Origin: Lishizhenia sp965656535
Lineage (GTDB): Bacteria > Bacteroidota > Bacteroidia > Flavobacteriales_D > Crocinitomicaceae
NCBI GenBank assembly: GCA_965656535.1
Contig: CBFHKX010000001.1
Span: forward strand, 496,001 to 560,000
Direction of reading: 5' to 3'
DNA: 64,000 bases
Numbering within the stretch: position 1 is the stretch's first letter; each line of letters opens with the position of its first letter. The position numbers and the translations under genes are program-made. Positions 24,538-33,912 of the stretch are shown in pieces. The notes beneath the pieces were generated by a model, which made no database searches, was not told where the DNA came from, and saw only the letters and a program-made list of their open reading frames with translations.

Positions 24538-25677
24538 ATGAGTACAGATACAACGTCATTAAATTTAGAAAAGGTAGTACCTCAGGCAGAGGATTTTTTA
24601 CCCTTATTAGGAACAGATTTCGTAGAACTTTATGTAGGAAACGCAAAACAAGCTGCGTTTTATTACATGGCTGCTTGGGGATTTCAACCACTAGCCTACC
24701 GCGGATTAGAAACAGGATCAAAAGACACCGTTTCTTATGTGCTTAGACAAGATAAGATTACTATCGTTTTAACTTCTCCTTTAGAGAAAGACGGACCAAT
24801 AAACGAGCATATTAACAAGCACGGTGATGGTGTTAAAGTGGTTGCTCTTTGGGTAGACGATGCTACAAAATCTTACAAAGAAACTACTGCCAGAGGAGCT
24901 GAGTCGTACATGGAACCGGTTACCAGAGAGGATAAAGACGGAAAAGTTGTTTTTTCTGGAATTCATACCTACGGTGAAACGGTTCACGTTTTTGTTGAAC
25001 GTTCTGCGTACAACGGAATTTTCTTGCCGGGATATAAAGCATGGAATCCATTATACAAAGCAGAACCAACCGGACTAAAATTTATTGATCACATGGTTGG
25101 AAACGTAGGTTGGAATGAAATGAACAAATGGTGCGAATTTTACGGAAAAGTAATGGGCTTTGCGCAATTGGTTTCTTTCGATGATAAAGATATTTCTACA
25201 GATTACACGGCATTAATGTCTAAGGTAATGTCTAACGGCAACGGAAGAATTAAATTCCCAATCAACGAGCCAGCAGAAGGTAAAAAGAAATCTCAAATTG
25301 AGGAATACATAGACTTTTACAACGGAGCAGGAGTACAACACATCGCTTTGGCAACGGATAATATCATAGAAACGGTTACTGCATTAAGAAATAGAGGTGT
25401 TGAGTTCTTATATGTGCCAGAAGTGTATTACGATACCGTATTAGATAGAGTAGGAGAGATTGATGAAGATTTAGCTCCATTAAAAGAATTAGGAATCTTA
25501 ATTGATAGAGATGACGAAGGTTATTTACTTCAAATCTTTACCAAACCCGTTTTAGATAGACCAACTATGTTCTTTGAGATTATCCAAAGAAAAGGAGCAC
25601 AATCTTTTGGTAAAGGAAACTTTAAAGCTTTGTTTGAAGCAATTGAAAGAGAGCAAGAATCTAGAGGTACACTTTAA
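24538..25677 (+). CDS. hpd: 4-Hydroxyphenylpyruvate dioxygenase
   Basis: A 379-residue Fe(II) enzyme converting 4-hydroxyphenylpyruvate to homogentisate, the substrate of the preceding gene. Two vicinal-oxygen-chelate halves: about 20-155 and 180-370. The iron triad is visible as His in FIDHMVGNV (near 183), His in VQHIALATDN (near 264) and Glu in MFFEIIQRKG (near 350). Length is normal. A strong terminator follows, so hmgA-hpd probably form a two-gene operon. Confidence 0.97.
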   Translation: MSTDTTSLNLEKVVPQAEDFLPLLGTDFVELYVGNAKQAAFYYMAAWGFQPLAYRGLETGSKDTVSYVLRQDKITIVLTSPLEKDGPINEHINKHGDGVKVVALWVDDATKSYKETTARGAESYMEPVTREDKDGKVVFSGIHTYGETVHVFVERSAYNGIFLPGYKAWNPLYKAEPTGLKFIDHMVGNVGWNEMNKWCEFYGKVMGFAQLVSFDDKDISTDYTALMSKVMSNGNGRIKFPINEPAEGKKKSQIEEYIDFYNGAGVQHIALATDNIIETVTALRNRGVEFLYVPEVYYDTVLDRVGEIDEDLAPLKELGILIDRDDEGYLLQIFTKPVLDRPTMFFEIIQRKGAQSFGKGNFKALFEAIEREQESRGTL

Positions 25678-25693
25678 GAAAGTATATATATGA

Positions 25694-25729
25694 AAAAAGC
25701 ACCTTTCAGTTTTGAGAGGTGCTTTTTAG
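25694..25729 (+). terminator. Terminator of hmgA-hpd
   Basis: An 11-bp stem AAAAAGCACCT / AGGTGCTTTTT with a 12-base loop, 17 bp after the stop codon. Confidence 0.88.
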
Positions 25730-25736
25730 TTTCTAT

Positions 25737-25866
25737 ACCTCCTTGTTGAAGGAGGTGCTTTTGTTGAAGCGTAGCGGAAATAAAGGCGGAGGATGCATTG
25801 TACTCTATTTTGCTCTAATGTTTAATTTTCAAAAATTAGTGTTTTTTCTTTCCTTCTGAAGGAGGG
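25737..25866 (+). repeat. Degraded copy C of the hairpin-ended repeat
   Basis: Starts ACCTCCTT, loop GTTG, AAGGAGGT (25737-25756), contains GGCGGAGGATGC (near 25785), and ends with TCCTTC-T-GAAGGA (near 25851-25863). The ends match copies A and B; the middle does not and is shorter. It lies between the hpd terminator and the prolyl oligopeptidase stop. Confidence 0.6.
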
Positions 25867-25893
25867 AAGCCTTAACAAAAATTATCTACTCAT

Positions 25894-28056
25894 CTAATAA
25901 TCCAAACTACCAATCCCCATATTATAAAGCGTAAACCCTATCATATCTGCACTTTGTTCTATTGTTTTAGAAATTGGGGTTCCTGCTCCATGTCCGGCAT
26001 TGGTTTCTATTCTAATTAAAACAGGGTTTTCTCCTACATGTTTATCTTGTAATTGCGCAGCAAATTTAAAAGAGTGAGCCGGTACAACTCTATCATCATG
26101 ATCTCCAGTAGTAACCATTGTTGCAGGATAAGAACTTCCTTCTTTTACGTTGTGAACAGGAGAATATCCTAATAAATACTCAAACATAGCTTGGTCATCT
26201 TCTGCAGTACCGTAATCAAATGCCCAACCTGCTCCGGCCGTAAAAGTATGGTAACGCAACATATCTAAAACACCAACTGCGGGTAATGCAACTTTTATTA
26301 AATCTGGACGCTGAGTCATAACCGCTCCAACCAATAAACCGCCATTAGAACCTCCACGAATGGCTAAATACTCTGTAGAAGTGTAGTTCTTTTCTTTTAA
26401 ATATTCTGCTGCAGCAATAAAATCGTCAAATACGTTTTGCTTTTGTTGCTTTGTGCCAGCTACATGCCATTCTTTTCCGTATTCACCACCACCTCTAAGG
26501 TTTGGTACGGCATAAATTCCGCCCAATTCCATCCAGATGGCATTTGTTGTGCTAAAAGAAGGAGTTAGACTTACATTAAAACCACCATAACCATATAAAA
26601 TAGTCGGATTTTTACCGTTCAATTCAATTCCCTTTTTATGTGTAATCATCATTGGAACTTTTGTACCGTCTTTAGAAGTATAGAATACCTGCTCAGAAAC
26701 GTAGTTATCAGGGTTAAAATCAATTTTGGGCGACCAATATTTTTCGTATTCACCACTTTCTACATTGTACTTAAATGTTGTACCTGGAGTTTTGTAATTA
26801 GTAAAAGAGAAATACATTTCTTTTTCTTCTTTCTTACTTCCAAAACCACTTGCTGTGCCTAAACCTGGTAGTTTAACTTCTCTTACTTTTTTTCCGTCAA
26901 AATTATACTGTACAACTTTAGAAAGTGCATCTACCATGTATTGTGCAAATAAATATCCTCCTCCAGAGCTGATACTTAATACATTTTCTTCTTCTGCAAT
27001 AAAGTCTACCCAATTTTCTGCTGTTGGATTTTCTGCATTAACCGTAACTAGTCTGTAATTTGGCGCATCTAAATCTGTATATATGAAAAGTTTGTTGCCT
27101 TCGTTTTCTGCAACGTAGGTAGAGCTATTTTCGTGATTTAAAATGGTTTTAAAACTAGCACTTTCGCTTTCTAAATCTTTTATAAAAAGTTTATTACCGT
27201 AGGTAGAGTTTGCTCCGCTCACCAATAAATACCTTCCGTCTTCGGTTACGTTTCCGCCAACATATCTGTGTTTTTCGGATGCTTTTTTACCAAAAATAAC
27301 AAGGTCTGTACTTTGTGCTGTTCCTAATTTGTGGTAATATAAAATGTGTTGGTCTGTTTTAGCAGACAGTTCACTCCCTTCTGGTTTCTCGTAGCTAGAA
27401 TAGTAAAAACCAGCATTGTTTCTCCAAGAAATTCCACTGAATTTAACATCTACTAAAGTATCTTCTAATATGTTTTTAGATGCTGCATCCATAACTATTA
27501 CTTTTCTCCAATCAGAACCACCTTCTGAAATTGAATAAGCAACTAGGCTACCGTCTTTAGTAAAAGAAACTCCACCCAAAGAGGTTGTACCATCTTCTGT
27601 AAATTGGTTAGGATCTAAGAATACTTCTTCTTTTTCATCTGCTCCCTTTCTGTATAGAATAGACTGGTCTTGTAAACCATCATTTTTATAATAGTAGGTA
27701 TAGTTTCCCCTTTTAAAAGGTGCGGAAAGACGCTCGTAATTAAATACTTTTTCTAGTTTATTTTTAAGTTCTTCTCTGTATGGAATCTTGTTAAGGTAAG
27801 CAAAAGTAACCTCGTTTTGAGCTTTTACCCAAGCAGCAGTTTTATCACTTCTATCGTCTTCTAACCATCTGTACGGATCAATAATTTCTTTACCAAAAAA
27901 TGTATCGCTAACCTCAATTTTTTCTGTTTCTGGGTAGGATACTTCAATTTTTTCTGCCTTGGTGGTTTCCATTTTTTCTGTTTTATTTTCGTTATCTGAA
28001 CAAGCAGCTAAAAGCATGGTTCCCATAAACAATAAATTAAGTTTTTTCATCTGCAT
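25894..28056 (-). CDS. Prolyl oligopeptidase, lipoprotein
   Basis: A 720-residue S9A serine peptidase cutting after proline in short peptides. N-terminal lipobox MLLAAC (Cys near residue 19) predicts anchoring to the membrane, probably in the periplasm. A seven-bladed propeller (about 105-450) precedes the alpha/beta-hydrolase domain. Catalytic residues are visible: Ser in RGGSNGGLLVG (near 568), Asp in GDHDDRVVPAHS (near 650), His in NAGHGAGT (near 690). It begins DPYRWLEDD near residue 60, typical for the family. The first or second ATG (28056, 28050) may be used. Secreted flavobacterial homologues are well known. Confidence 0.95.
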   Translation of the reverse strand: MQMKKLNLLFMGTMLLAACSDNENKTEKMETTKAEKIEVSYPETEKIEVSDTFFGKEIIDPYRWLEDDRSDKTAAWVKAQNEVTFAYLNKIPYREELKNKLEKVFNYERLSAPFKRGNYTYYYKNDGLQDQSILYRKGADEKEEVFLDPNQFTEDGTTSLGGVSFTKDGSLVAYSISEGGSDWRKVIVMDAASKNILEDTLVDVKFSGISWRNNAGFYYSSYEKPEGSELSAKTDQHILYYHKLGTAQSTDLVIFGKKASEKHRYVGGNVTEDGRYLLVSGANSTYGNKLFIKDLESESASFKTILNHENSSTYVAENEGNKLFIYTDLDAPNYRLVTVNAENPTAENWVDFIAEEENVLSISSGGGYLFAQYMVDALSKVVQYNFDGKKVREVKLPGLGTASGFGSKKEEKEMYFSFTNYKTPGTTFKYNVESGEYEKYWSPKIDFNPDNYVSEQVFYTSKDGTKVPMMITHKKGIELNGKNPTILYGYGGFNVSLTPSFSTTNAIWMELGGIYAVPNLRGGGEYGKEWHVAGTKQQKQNVFDDFIAAAEYLKEKNYTSTEYLAIRGGSNGGLLVGAVMTQRPDLIKVALPAVGVLDMLRYHTFTAGAGWAFDYGTAEDDQAMFEYLLGYSPVHNVKEGSSYPATMVTTGDHDDRVVPAHSFKFAAQLQDKHVGENPVLIRIETNAGHGAGTPISKTIEQSADMIGFTLYNMGIGSLDY

Positions 28057-28175
28057 AATTTTGGTTTTTACTAAGTTACAATTAATGATGATATTTTATT
28101 CTTTCGGCTTTAGATAAATATATGTTGTTAAACCAAATAACGATTTACAATTAAATAGAATTTTAGAACGTGGAT

Positions 28176-28285
28176 TTGCGTTAGGGATAGCAGCATTTGT
28201 GTGAGCTCATTTTTATTAGATATTTATCTTAGAAAAATAGCGAGTGCGTATAGCCCGACCAGCCGATAGGCAGGTAACGCCCAAG
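28176..28285 (+). repeat. Structured dispersed element, copy R1
   Basis: About 110 bp with GCGTTA (28178-28183) complementary to TAACGC (28275-28280), a central hairpin (GCT, bulged C, ATTTTT ... AAAAAT, AGC) and the conserved words TTAGGGATAG, GAGCTC, GCGAGTGCG, GCGATAGGC-like CCGATAGGC. A second copy lies inverted at 54139-54242. Sequence differs between copies while pairing is kept. Located between prolyl oligopeptidase and polA. Confidence 0.7.
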
Positions 28286-28292
28286 AAAAGAA

Positions 28293-28350
28293 GAATTAGA
28301 AATTTGAAGAAGTATATCATTTTTAATATTGAACTTCAAATTTCCAATTC
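28293..28350. repeat. Long imperfect hairpin beyond polA
   Basis: GAATTAGAAATTTGAAG (28293-28309) against CTTCAAATTTCCAATTC (28334-28350): 16 of 17 positions pair, 24-base loop. It ends ten bases from the polA stop and may be its terminator, though without a clear T-run on the minus strand. Confidence 0.5.
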
Positions 28351-28359
28351 ATTTTTTAT

Positions 28360-31170
28360 CTAATGCGCATCTAGCCAATTATTTGCTAATTCGTATTCTA
28401 CTTCCATAGGAACTTCCATCTTAATGGCGTTTTCCATTTCCTCTTTCACTAGTTTGGTCATGATTTCTTTTTCATCCAAGTGCACATCAAATACCAGTTC
28501 ATCATGTACTTGAAGAAGCATTTTAGATTTAACGTTCTCTTTTTCCATTCTTTGTGCGACATTAATCATGGCAACTTTTATAATATCTGCAGCAGAACCT
28601 TGAATTGGAGCGTTAATTGCATTTCTTTCGGCAAAACCTCTTACTACTGCATTGGCAGAATTAATGTCTGGTAAATAGCGCCTTCTTTTCATAATGGTTT
28701 CTACATAGCCTTTTTCTCTTGCATCTATTACAGCTTGTTCCATATAGGTTTTGATAGTCCCGTACTGTTCAAAATAACCATCAATAATTGTTTTTGCTTC
28801 TTTTCTCGATATCCCTAAATTTTGAGCTAATCCAAAGGCACCTTGTCCGTAAATTATTCCAAAGTTAACTGCTTTAGCAGAAGAACGTTGGTCTCTGGTT
28901 ACCTCTTCCATGGGTAAATTAAATACCTTTGAGGCTGTGGCTACATGAATGTCATCTCCATTTTGAAAGGCATGAATCATATTTTTATCTCCACTTAATG
29001 CAGCAATAATTCGTAATTCTATTTGCGAATAGTCTGCAGCCATAAGGAGATAATTTTCATCTCTAGGGATAAAAGCTTTTCTTATTTCTCTTCCTTTCTC
29101 TGTTCGAATAGGAATGTTTTGAAGATTAGGATTTGTAGAACTTAATCTTCCTGTGGCTGCAACAGTTTGCATATAGTGTGTATGTATGCGTTTGTCTTTT
29201 TCATCCACTAACAAGGGTAGAGCGTCTACATAAGTGCTTTTTAATTTTCTGAGCGATCTGTAGTCTAGAATTAAAGGAATTATTTCGTGGTCATCTTTGT
29301 GTTTTTGAAGCACATCTTCTGAGGTAGAGTATTGACCTGTTTTAGTTTTCTTTGCCTTTGAAGAGATTTTCATTTTGTCGAACAGCACTTCTCCTAGCTG
29401 TTTGGGTGAGTCTAGATTAAAATCTTCTTGACCTGCTAAATGCTTGATTTTCTCTTCTAAATCAATTAACGTAGTATTTAGTTCTTTTGAGAAATGGGTT
29501 AAACCTTCAGTATCTAGATTTATTCCTTCTACTTCCATATTTTTCAACACAGAAACCAACGGCATTTCCATTTCATAAAACAACTGTTTTAGATGTTCTT
29601 TTTGAATTTCGGGTTCAAAAAGTACTTTTAATTGCCATGTAATATCTGCATCTTCACAAGCATAATCTGTAATTTGTTCTTGGGGAATATCAGCCATAGA
29701 TTTTTGATTTTTCCCTTTCTTACCAATCAATGTTTCTATAGAAATCGGTTTATATTTCAAGTAATATTCGGCTAATCTATCCATTGAATGTCTTCCATCT
29801 GGAGACAACAAATAATGTGCGATCATTGTATCAAATTGTGGTCCTTTGACATCTACATCGTAACGGTTTACTACCTTAATGTCATACTTGATATTATGTG
29901 CTACTTTTTCTATGCTTTTACTTTCAAAGAAAGGTTTAAAATGGTGTAGCATTACTTTAGCAGCAGCATAGTCGGCAGGAAAAGGAACGTAATAAGCTTC
30001 TCTGGCTTTCCATGAAATGGCTAAACCAACTATGTCTGCATTTCGAGCTTCTAAAGAGGTAGTTTCTGTATCAAAACAGACAGAAGTTTGCTCCAACATC
30101 ATGTTCAAAAGCTTTTCTCTCTCCTCGGGTGTATTTACGAAGTGATAGCTGGGTTTCTCTGTAGCTATTGTTTTTACTTTTGTCTCTTCTACAGGTTCTT
30201 GGTGCTCTATATTTGATTGTGTTCCAAATAAGTCTAACTGCGAATCACTAGTTGTAGAGGGTTGTGAAGTAATCACGATTTCTTCTCCTAGCACACGTTT
30301 TGCCATATTTCTGAATTCGAGTTCAGTAAATACTTTCTTGATTTTTTCTTTGTCTGGTGCGCAAAGTGTCAAGTGTTCTACATCAAAAGGAACGTCAACA
30401 TCAAGAATTATTGTTGCTAGCATTTTAGACATTCGTCCTTGGTCAGCAAAATTGATAACATTTTCTTTTTGTTTTCCTTTAAGTTCATCTGCATGTTCTA
30501 TCAAACCCTCAACAGATCCGTATTGGGCAATAAGTTTTTTAGATGTTTTTTCTCCAATACCGGGAATTCCTGGTATGTTATCCACTGCGTCTCCCCAAAG
30601 TCCAAGTATGTCGATTACTTTCAAGGGATCATCCACTTCAAATTTGGCACATATCTCGGGCACACCCCAAACTTCAGCGGGTTCCCCTCTTCGGCCAGGT
30701 TTATACATAAAGATATTTTCAGAAACCAGCTGACCAAAGTCTTTGTCTGGTGTCATCATATAGGTTTGAAATCCTTTTTTTTCAGCTACCTTGGCCAACG
30801 TACCTATCACATCATCAGCTTCGTATCCTTCTTTGAGTAAAATGGGAATACAAAATGCCTCAACAATTTCTTTAATCGGCTCTATCATTGAGCGTATATC
30901 CTCAGGCATTTCTTGTCTGTTTGCTTTGTAGGCCGTAAAATCATCTTGCCTATTAGTCGCTCCTCCGGGTGCATCAAATACAACAGCTATGTGGGTAGGT
31001 TTTTCTCTATTGATTACGTCAATTAAAGCATTAGTAAAACCGAAAGCAGCCGATGTGTTTTGTCCTTTAGAATTAACTCTAGGATTTTTAGAGAAAGCAA
31101 AATATGCCCTGTAAATTAAAGCATACGCATCGAGCAGAAATAATTTTTTGGGTACATCTGGTGTTAACAT
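28360..31170 (-). CDS. polA: DNA polymerase I
   Basis: 936 residues with all three domains. The 5'-3' exonuclease (about 1-300) shows LLDAYALIYRAYFAF, GYEADDVIG and GIPGIGEKTS. The 3'-5' exonuclease (about 345-530) keeps its acidic residues in CFDTETTSLE and YACEDADITW, so proofreading is likely intact. The polymerase domain (about 560-936) has ADYSQIELR (motif A), DQRSSAKAVNFGIIYG (motif B) and LQVHDELVFD (motif C). It fills gaps in repair and replaces Okazaki primers. Downstream lies a long hairpin; upstream is the cysS gene in the same direction, separated by a hairpin element. Confidence 0.98.
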   Translation of the reverse strand: MLTPDVPKKLFLLDAYALIYRAYFAFSKNPRVNSKGQNTSAAFGFTNALIDVINREKPTHIAVVFDAPGGATNRQDDFTAYKANRQEMPEDIRSMIEPIKEIVEAFCIPILLKEGYEADDVIGTLAKVAEKKGFQTYMMTPDKDFGQLVSENIFMYKPGRRGEPAEVWGVPEICAKFEVDDPLKVIDILGLWGDAVDNIPGIPGIGEKTSKKLIAQYGSVEGLIEHADELKGKQKENVINFADQGRMSKMLATIILDVDVPFDVEHLTLCAPDKEKIKKVFTELEFRNMAKRVLGEEIVITSQPSTTSDSQLDLFGTQSNIEHQEPVEETKVKTIATEKPSYHFVNTPEEREKLLNMMLEQTSVCFDTETTSLEARNADIVGLAISWKAREAYYVPFPADYAAAKVMLHHFKPFFESKSIEKVAHNIKYDIKVVNRYDVDVKGPQFDTMIAHYLLSPDGRHSMDRLAEYYLKYKPISIETLIGKKGKNQKSMADIPQEQITDYACEDADITWQLKVLFEPEIQKEHLKQLFYEMEMPLVSVLKNMEVEGINLDTEGLTHFSKELNTTLIDLEEKIKHLAGQEDFNLDSPKQLGEVLFDKMKISSKAKKTKTGQYSTSEDVLQKHKDDHEIIPLILDYRSLRKLKSTYVDALPLLVDEKDKRIHTHYMQTVAATGRLSSTNPNLQNIPIRTEKGREIRKAFIPRDENYLLMAADYSQIELRIIAALSGDKNMIHAFQNGDDIHVATASKVFNLPMEEVTRDQRSSAKAVNFGIIYGQGAFGLAQNLGISRKEAKTIIDGYFEQYGTIKTYMEQAVIDAREKGYVETIMKRRRYLPDINSANAVVRGFAERNAINAPIQGSAADIIKVAMINVAQRMEKENVKSKMLLQVHDELVFDVHLDEKEIMTKLVKEEMENAIKMEVPMEVEYELANNWLDAH

Positions 31171-31202
31171 AATTCTTTTTTTTGTTTTCCCCTTTGAAGG
31201 AG

Positions 31203-31250
31203 AATTAAGGGAGTGGATTTTCTAATCCGATAGTGTTACTCTCCCTAATT
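31203..31250. repeat. Hairpin element between cysS and polA
   Basis: AATTAAGGGAG (31203-31213) pairs with CTCCCTAATT (31241-31250) with one bulged base; inside is a small GGATT/AATCC hairpin. Next to it stands CCTTTGAAGG (31191-31200). It could terminate cysS or be another dispersed element; it shares CTCCTTC with the 188-bp repeats but nothing longer. Confidence 0.4.
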
Positions 31251-31311
31251 TATAATTGTTTAAAACCAAAATGGCTTTTTTTATCTAAGATTAAGCAGTA
31301 AGCATGCAATT

Positions 31312-32778
31312 TTAGTTGTTGCTCCAGCTTACTCCTTCTTTACTATCTTTAATTGTAATTCCAGCTTCGTTGAGGTAATCTCTAATTTTATCAGAGGTTG
31401 TCCAATCTTTATTCTCACGTGCTGTCTGGCGCATATCTAAGACAAGTTCCATTACTTTATCCAAGCTCGTGTTATCTCCATTAGAAATCTGTTGTAAACC
31501 AATCACGTCAAAAACGAAAGCATGGATTTCTTTTTTAAGTAACTTTAAGTCTCCTTTAGAAATGGTTGCTTTTCCATCTCTGCATAAGTTGATATATTTT
31601 ACGGCTTCGAATAGATTGGCAACCAAAATGGGTGCATTAAAATCGTCATTCATCGCAGCATAAAAAGAAGCAACAAGGGTTTTTACATCTTGCGATGATT
31701 CTTCAGATTCTTTCAGATTATCGAGTGTTTTGATACCTTCCAACAGGCGTTTGAATCCTTTTTCTGCTGCATTTAGAGCAGCTGAACTAAAATCTAACTC
31801 ACTTCTATAATGTGCTTGCATCATAAAGAAACGAACCACCATAGGATGATAGGCTTTTTCTAATTGATCGTTTTCTCCAGAAAATAATTCGGCAGGCAGT
31901 AAGTTATTACCAGTAGATTTACTCATTTTCCTTCCATTTAAAGTAAGCATATTGGCGTGCATCCAATAATTTACAGGTTTATGACCAGTACCTGCACAGC
32001 CTTGGGCAATTTCACATTCGTGGTGTGGAAACTTTAAATCCATTCCACCTCCGTGTATATCGAACTTTTTTCCTAAATATTTTGTGCTCATAGCTGAACA
32101 CTCTAAATGCCAACCTGGAAATCCAATTCCCCATGGAGAAGGCCATTTCATAATATGTGATTCAGAAGCATTTTTCCATAGAGCAAAATCAAGTGGAGAT
32201 CTTTTTTCAGATTGTCCGTCTAGATCTCTTGTTCCAGAAATAAGGTCTTCAATTTTTCTTCCAGAAAGTTCGCCATAGTTTTCTGCTTGGTTGTATTTCT
32301 CTACATCAAAATAAACAGAGCCATTTACTTCGTAAGCGAAACCATTCTTTATAATTTTCTCTATGAGTTCTATTTGTTCAATTATATGTCCTGTAGCCGT
32401 TGGTTCTATGTTCGGAGGAAGGTTGTTGAACTTGGCTAAAGTATCATGAAAATCTACGGTGTATTGTTGTACTATTTCCATGGGTTCTAACTGCTGTAAC
32501 CTAGCTTTTTTAGCAATTTTATCCTCTCCAGTATCTGCATCCGACTCTAGATGTCCGGCATCAGTAATATTTCTTACATACCTTACTTTGTAGCCGAGTT
32601 TGAGTAAATACCTGTAAACTAGATCAAAGTTTATAAAAGTTCTGCAATTCCCGAGGTGAACGTTACTGTATACGGTCGGACCGCAAACGTAGAGTCCAAC
32701 AAAATCCCCATGTATAGGTTTAAAGACTTCTTTTTTGCTGTTTAAACTGTTGTATATCTGTAATGCTTGTTTTGCCAT
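31312..32778 (-). CDS. cysS: Cysteinyl-tRNA synthetase
   Basis: A class I synthetase charging tRNA-Cys, 488 residues from the ATG at 32778 (MAKQALQIYN). YVCGPTVY carries a zinc-binding cysteine; the HIGH motif appears as HLGN; WHLECSAMS and PHHECEIAQ give further zinc ligands; the KMSKS loop is GRKMSKSTGNN. The frame is open 15 codons further up to 32823, but that part reaches a terminator hairpin of the gene before, so it is rejected. The C-terminal anticodon-binding helix bundle is present. Essential and single. Confidence 0.97.
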   Translation of the reverse strand: MAKQALQIYNSLNSKKEVFKPIHGDFVGLYVCGPTVYSNVHLGNCRTFINFDLVYRYLLKLGYKVRYVRNITDAGHLESDADTGEDKIAKKARLQQLEPMEIVQQYTVDFHDTLAKFNNLPPNIEPTATGHIIEQIELIEKIIKNGFAYEVNGSVYFDVEKYNQAENYGELSGRKIEDLISGTRDLDGQSEKRSPLDFALWKNASESHIMKWPSPWGIGFPGWHLECSAMSTKYLGKKFDIHGGGMDLKFPHHECEIAQGCAGTGHKPVNYWMHANMLTLNGRKMSKSTGNNLLPAELFSGENDQLEKAYHPMVVRFFMMQAHYRSELDFSSAALNAAEKGFKRLLEGIKTLDNLKESEESSQDVKTLVASFYAAMNDDFNAPILVANLFEAVKYINLCRDGKATISKGDLKLLKKEIHAFVFDVIGLQQISNGDNTSLDKVMELVLDMRQTARENKDWTTSDKIRDYLNEAGITIKDSKEGVSWSNN

Positions 32779-32821
32779 TTTTATGTTTTGTAAGGAGTAC
32801 GAAAATAAGGAAATTTTAAGC

Positions 32822-32856
32822 AAAAAAATCCCTTCAACTAACTAAATTGAAGGGAT
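32822..32856 (-). terminator. Terminator of the MORN-type gene
   Basis: Stem ATCCCTTCAA / TTGAAGGGAT with a 9-base loop; on the minus strand it is followed by seven T. It lies 23 bp after the stop of the gene at 32879 and shows that cysS is transcribed separately. Confidence 0.88.
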
Positions 32857-32878
32857 AAACGTAGAATTTTGTTTTTGG

Positions 32879-33757
32879 CTATAATTGTCCGTCTGAATGG
32901 TAGAATCCATTTTTGTAAACTTCTACTTTTTCAAGTAAACCATCATTATCATAAATGTACAGTCTCCCATTCCAAAGTATTCCGTTTTTAAATTCACCTT
33001 CCATCCAAATTTCTTTATTTGCATTAAACAGCTTGTTGTAAGAATTGGTTTTAAACCCTATTTTAGATGAAGGTTTTGGCGCTTGTTTGACATTTGTGGT
33101 TGTACTTTTTACAATTACTTTTGGACTTACCATTTTACGCTGTTCTGCGCTTACAACTGTTCCTTCAGAATTGTATTCAATTATTTCTTTAATATCTCCA
33201 TTTGGCCAATAACGTTCTGCTTTACCAGTAAGTGTTCCATTTTTAGAGCTATATACAAGCTCTAGTTGACCATTATCGTGGTAATATTTTACGACTCCGT
33301 TTTCATAGCCATCTTCGTTGTAGTTTGCCTCGTAAATTAAGGTGCCGTTTTCATTGTAACGCTTTAGGTTTTCTTGATACTTATTTCTTACGAAAACACC
33401 CGTTTCTTTTATTTTTCCGTTGGGCCAATATTTAGTAAAAGAACCAGTCGGCCTATTATTACTGTAATTACCTTTGGTTTTAGGCGTTTCGCCGTCAATA
33501 TAGTACATTATCCAAAGTCCTTCTTTTCTGTTGTCTTCGTAGTTCCCTTCTTTTATTTTGCCATTTTCAGGATAGTTTTTTGAAGGAATATCTCTACCAT
33601 AGTAAATCCACTGACCCTGTTTTCTGCCTTTCTTGTCTATGTAATTCACATCTTGTGGATCTTGCTGTAAACCCACGGCATTGTAAGCCAAAAGCATATT
33701 AAATGATCCAGAAAGGAAGAGTAAAAAAAAGAGAGTAATAAGATATGTAGACTTCAT
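32879..33757 (-). CDS. Exported MORN-variant (YwqK-like) repeat protein
   Basis: 292 residues with signal peptide (about 1-25, ending LLAYNA). The body is a chain of MORN_2 repeats of the form G-x-W/F-x-x-Y-x-x-G-x-x-K-x-x-G, for example YWPNGKIKETG, YNENGTLIYEANY, YHDNGQLELVY and YWPNGDIKEI. Databases call such proteins YwqK-family antitoxins after Bacillus, but with a signal peptide and no toxin partner an antitoxin role is unlikely here. Probably an envelope or surface scaffold; function unknown. Single-gene unit with a terminator. Confidence 0.8.
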   Translation of the reverse strand: MKSTYLITLFFLLFLSGSFNMLLAYNAVGLQQDPQDVNYIDKKGRKQGQWIYYGRDIPSKNYPENGKIKEGNYEDNRKEGLWIMYYIDGETPKTKGNYSNNRPTGSFTKYWPNGKIKETGVFVRNKYQENLKRYNENGTLIYEANYNEDGYENGVVKYYHDNGQLELVYSSKNGTLTGKAERYWPNGDIKEIIEYNSEGTVVSAEQRKMVSPKVIVKSTTTNVKQAPKPSSKIGFKTNSYNKLFNANKEIWMEGEFKNGILWNGRLYIYDNDGLLEKVEVYKNGFYHSDGQL

Positions 33758-33912
33758 TATGCTGCCAAAATTAATGTAGATGTTCGTCTAAAGTATATAA
33801 TTTTAGATAGTTGACTTAAAAAAAATATGCTTTTTCGATAAAAAGAAGTTTTAATCAGACGATATCGTTAATCATCTAGATAGAATTATTGCTAGATATA
33901 GGGTGTTAAGTA

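Noticed and set aside
32779..32823. Longer N-terminus for cysS from 32823
   Set aside because: It would begin in the T-run of the preceding gene's terminator and adds residues not seen in cysteinyl-tRNA synthetases.
32879..33757. Toxin-antitoxin system (YwqK name)
   Set aside because: The protein has a signal peptide and MORN repeats, and no toxin gene lies next to it.
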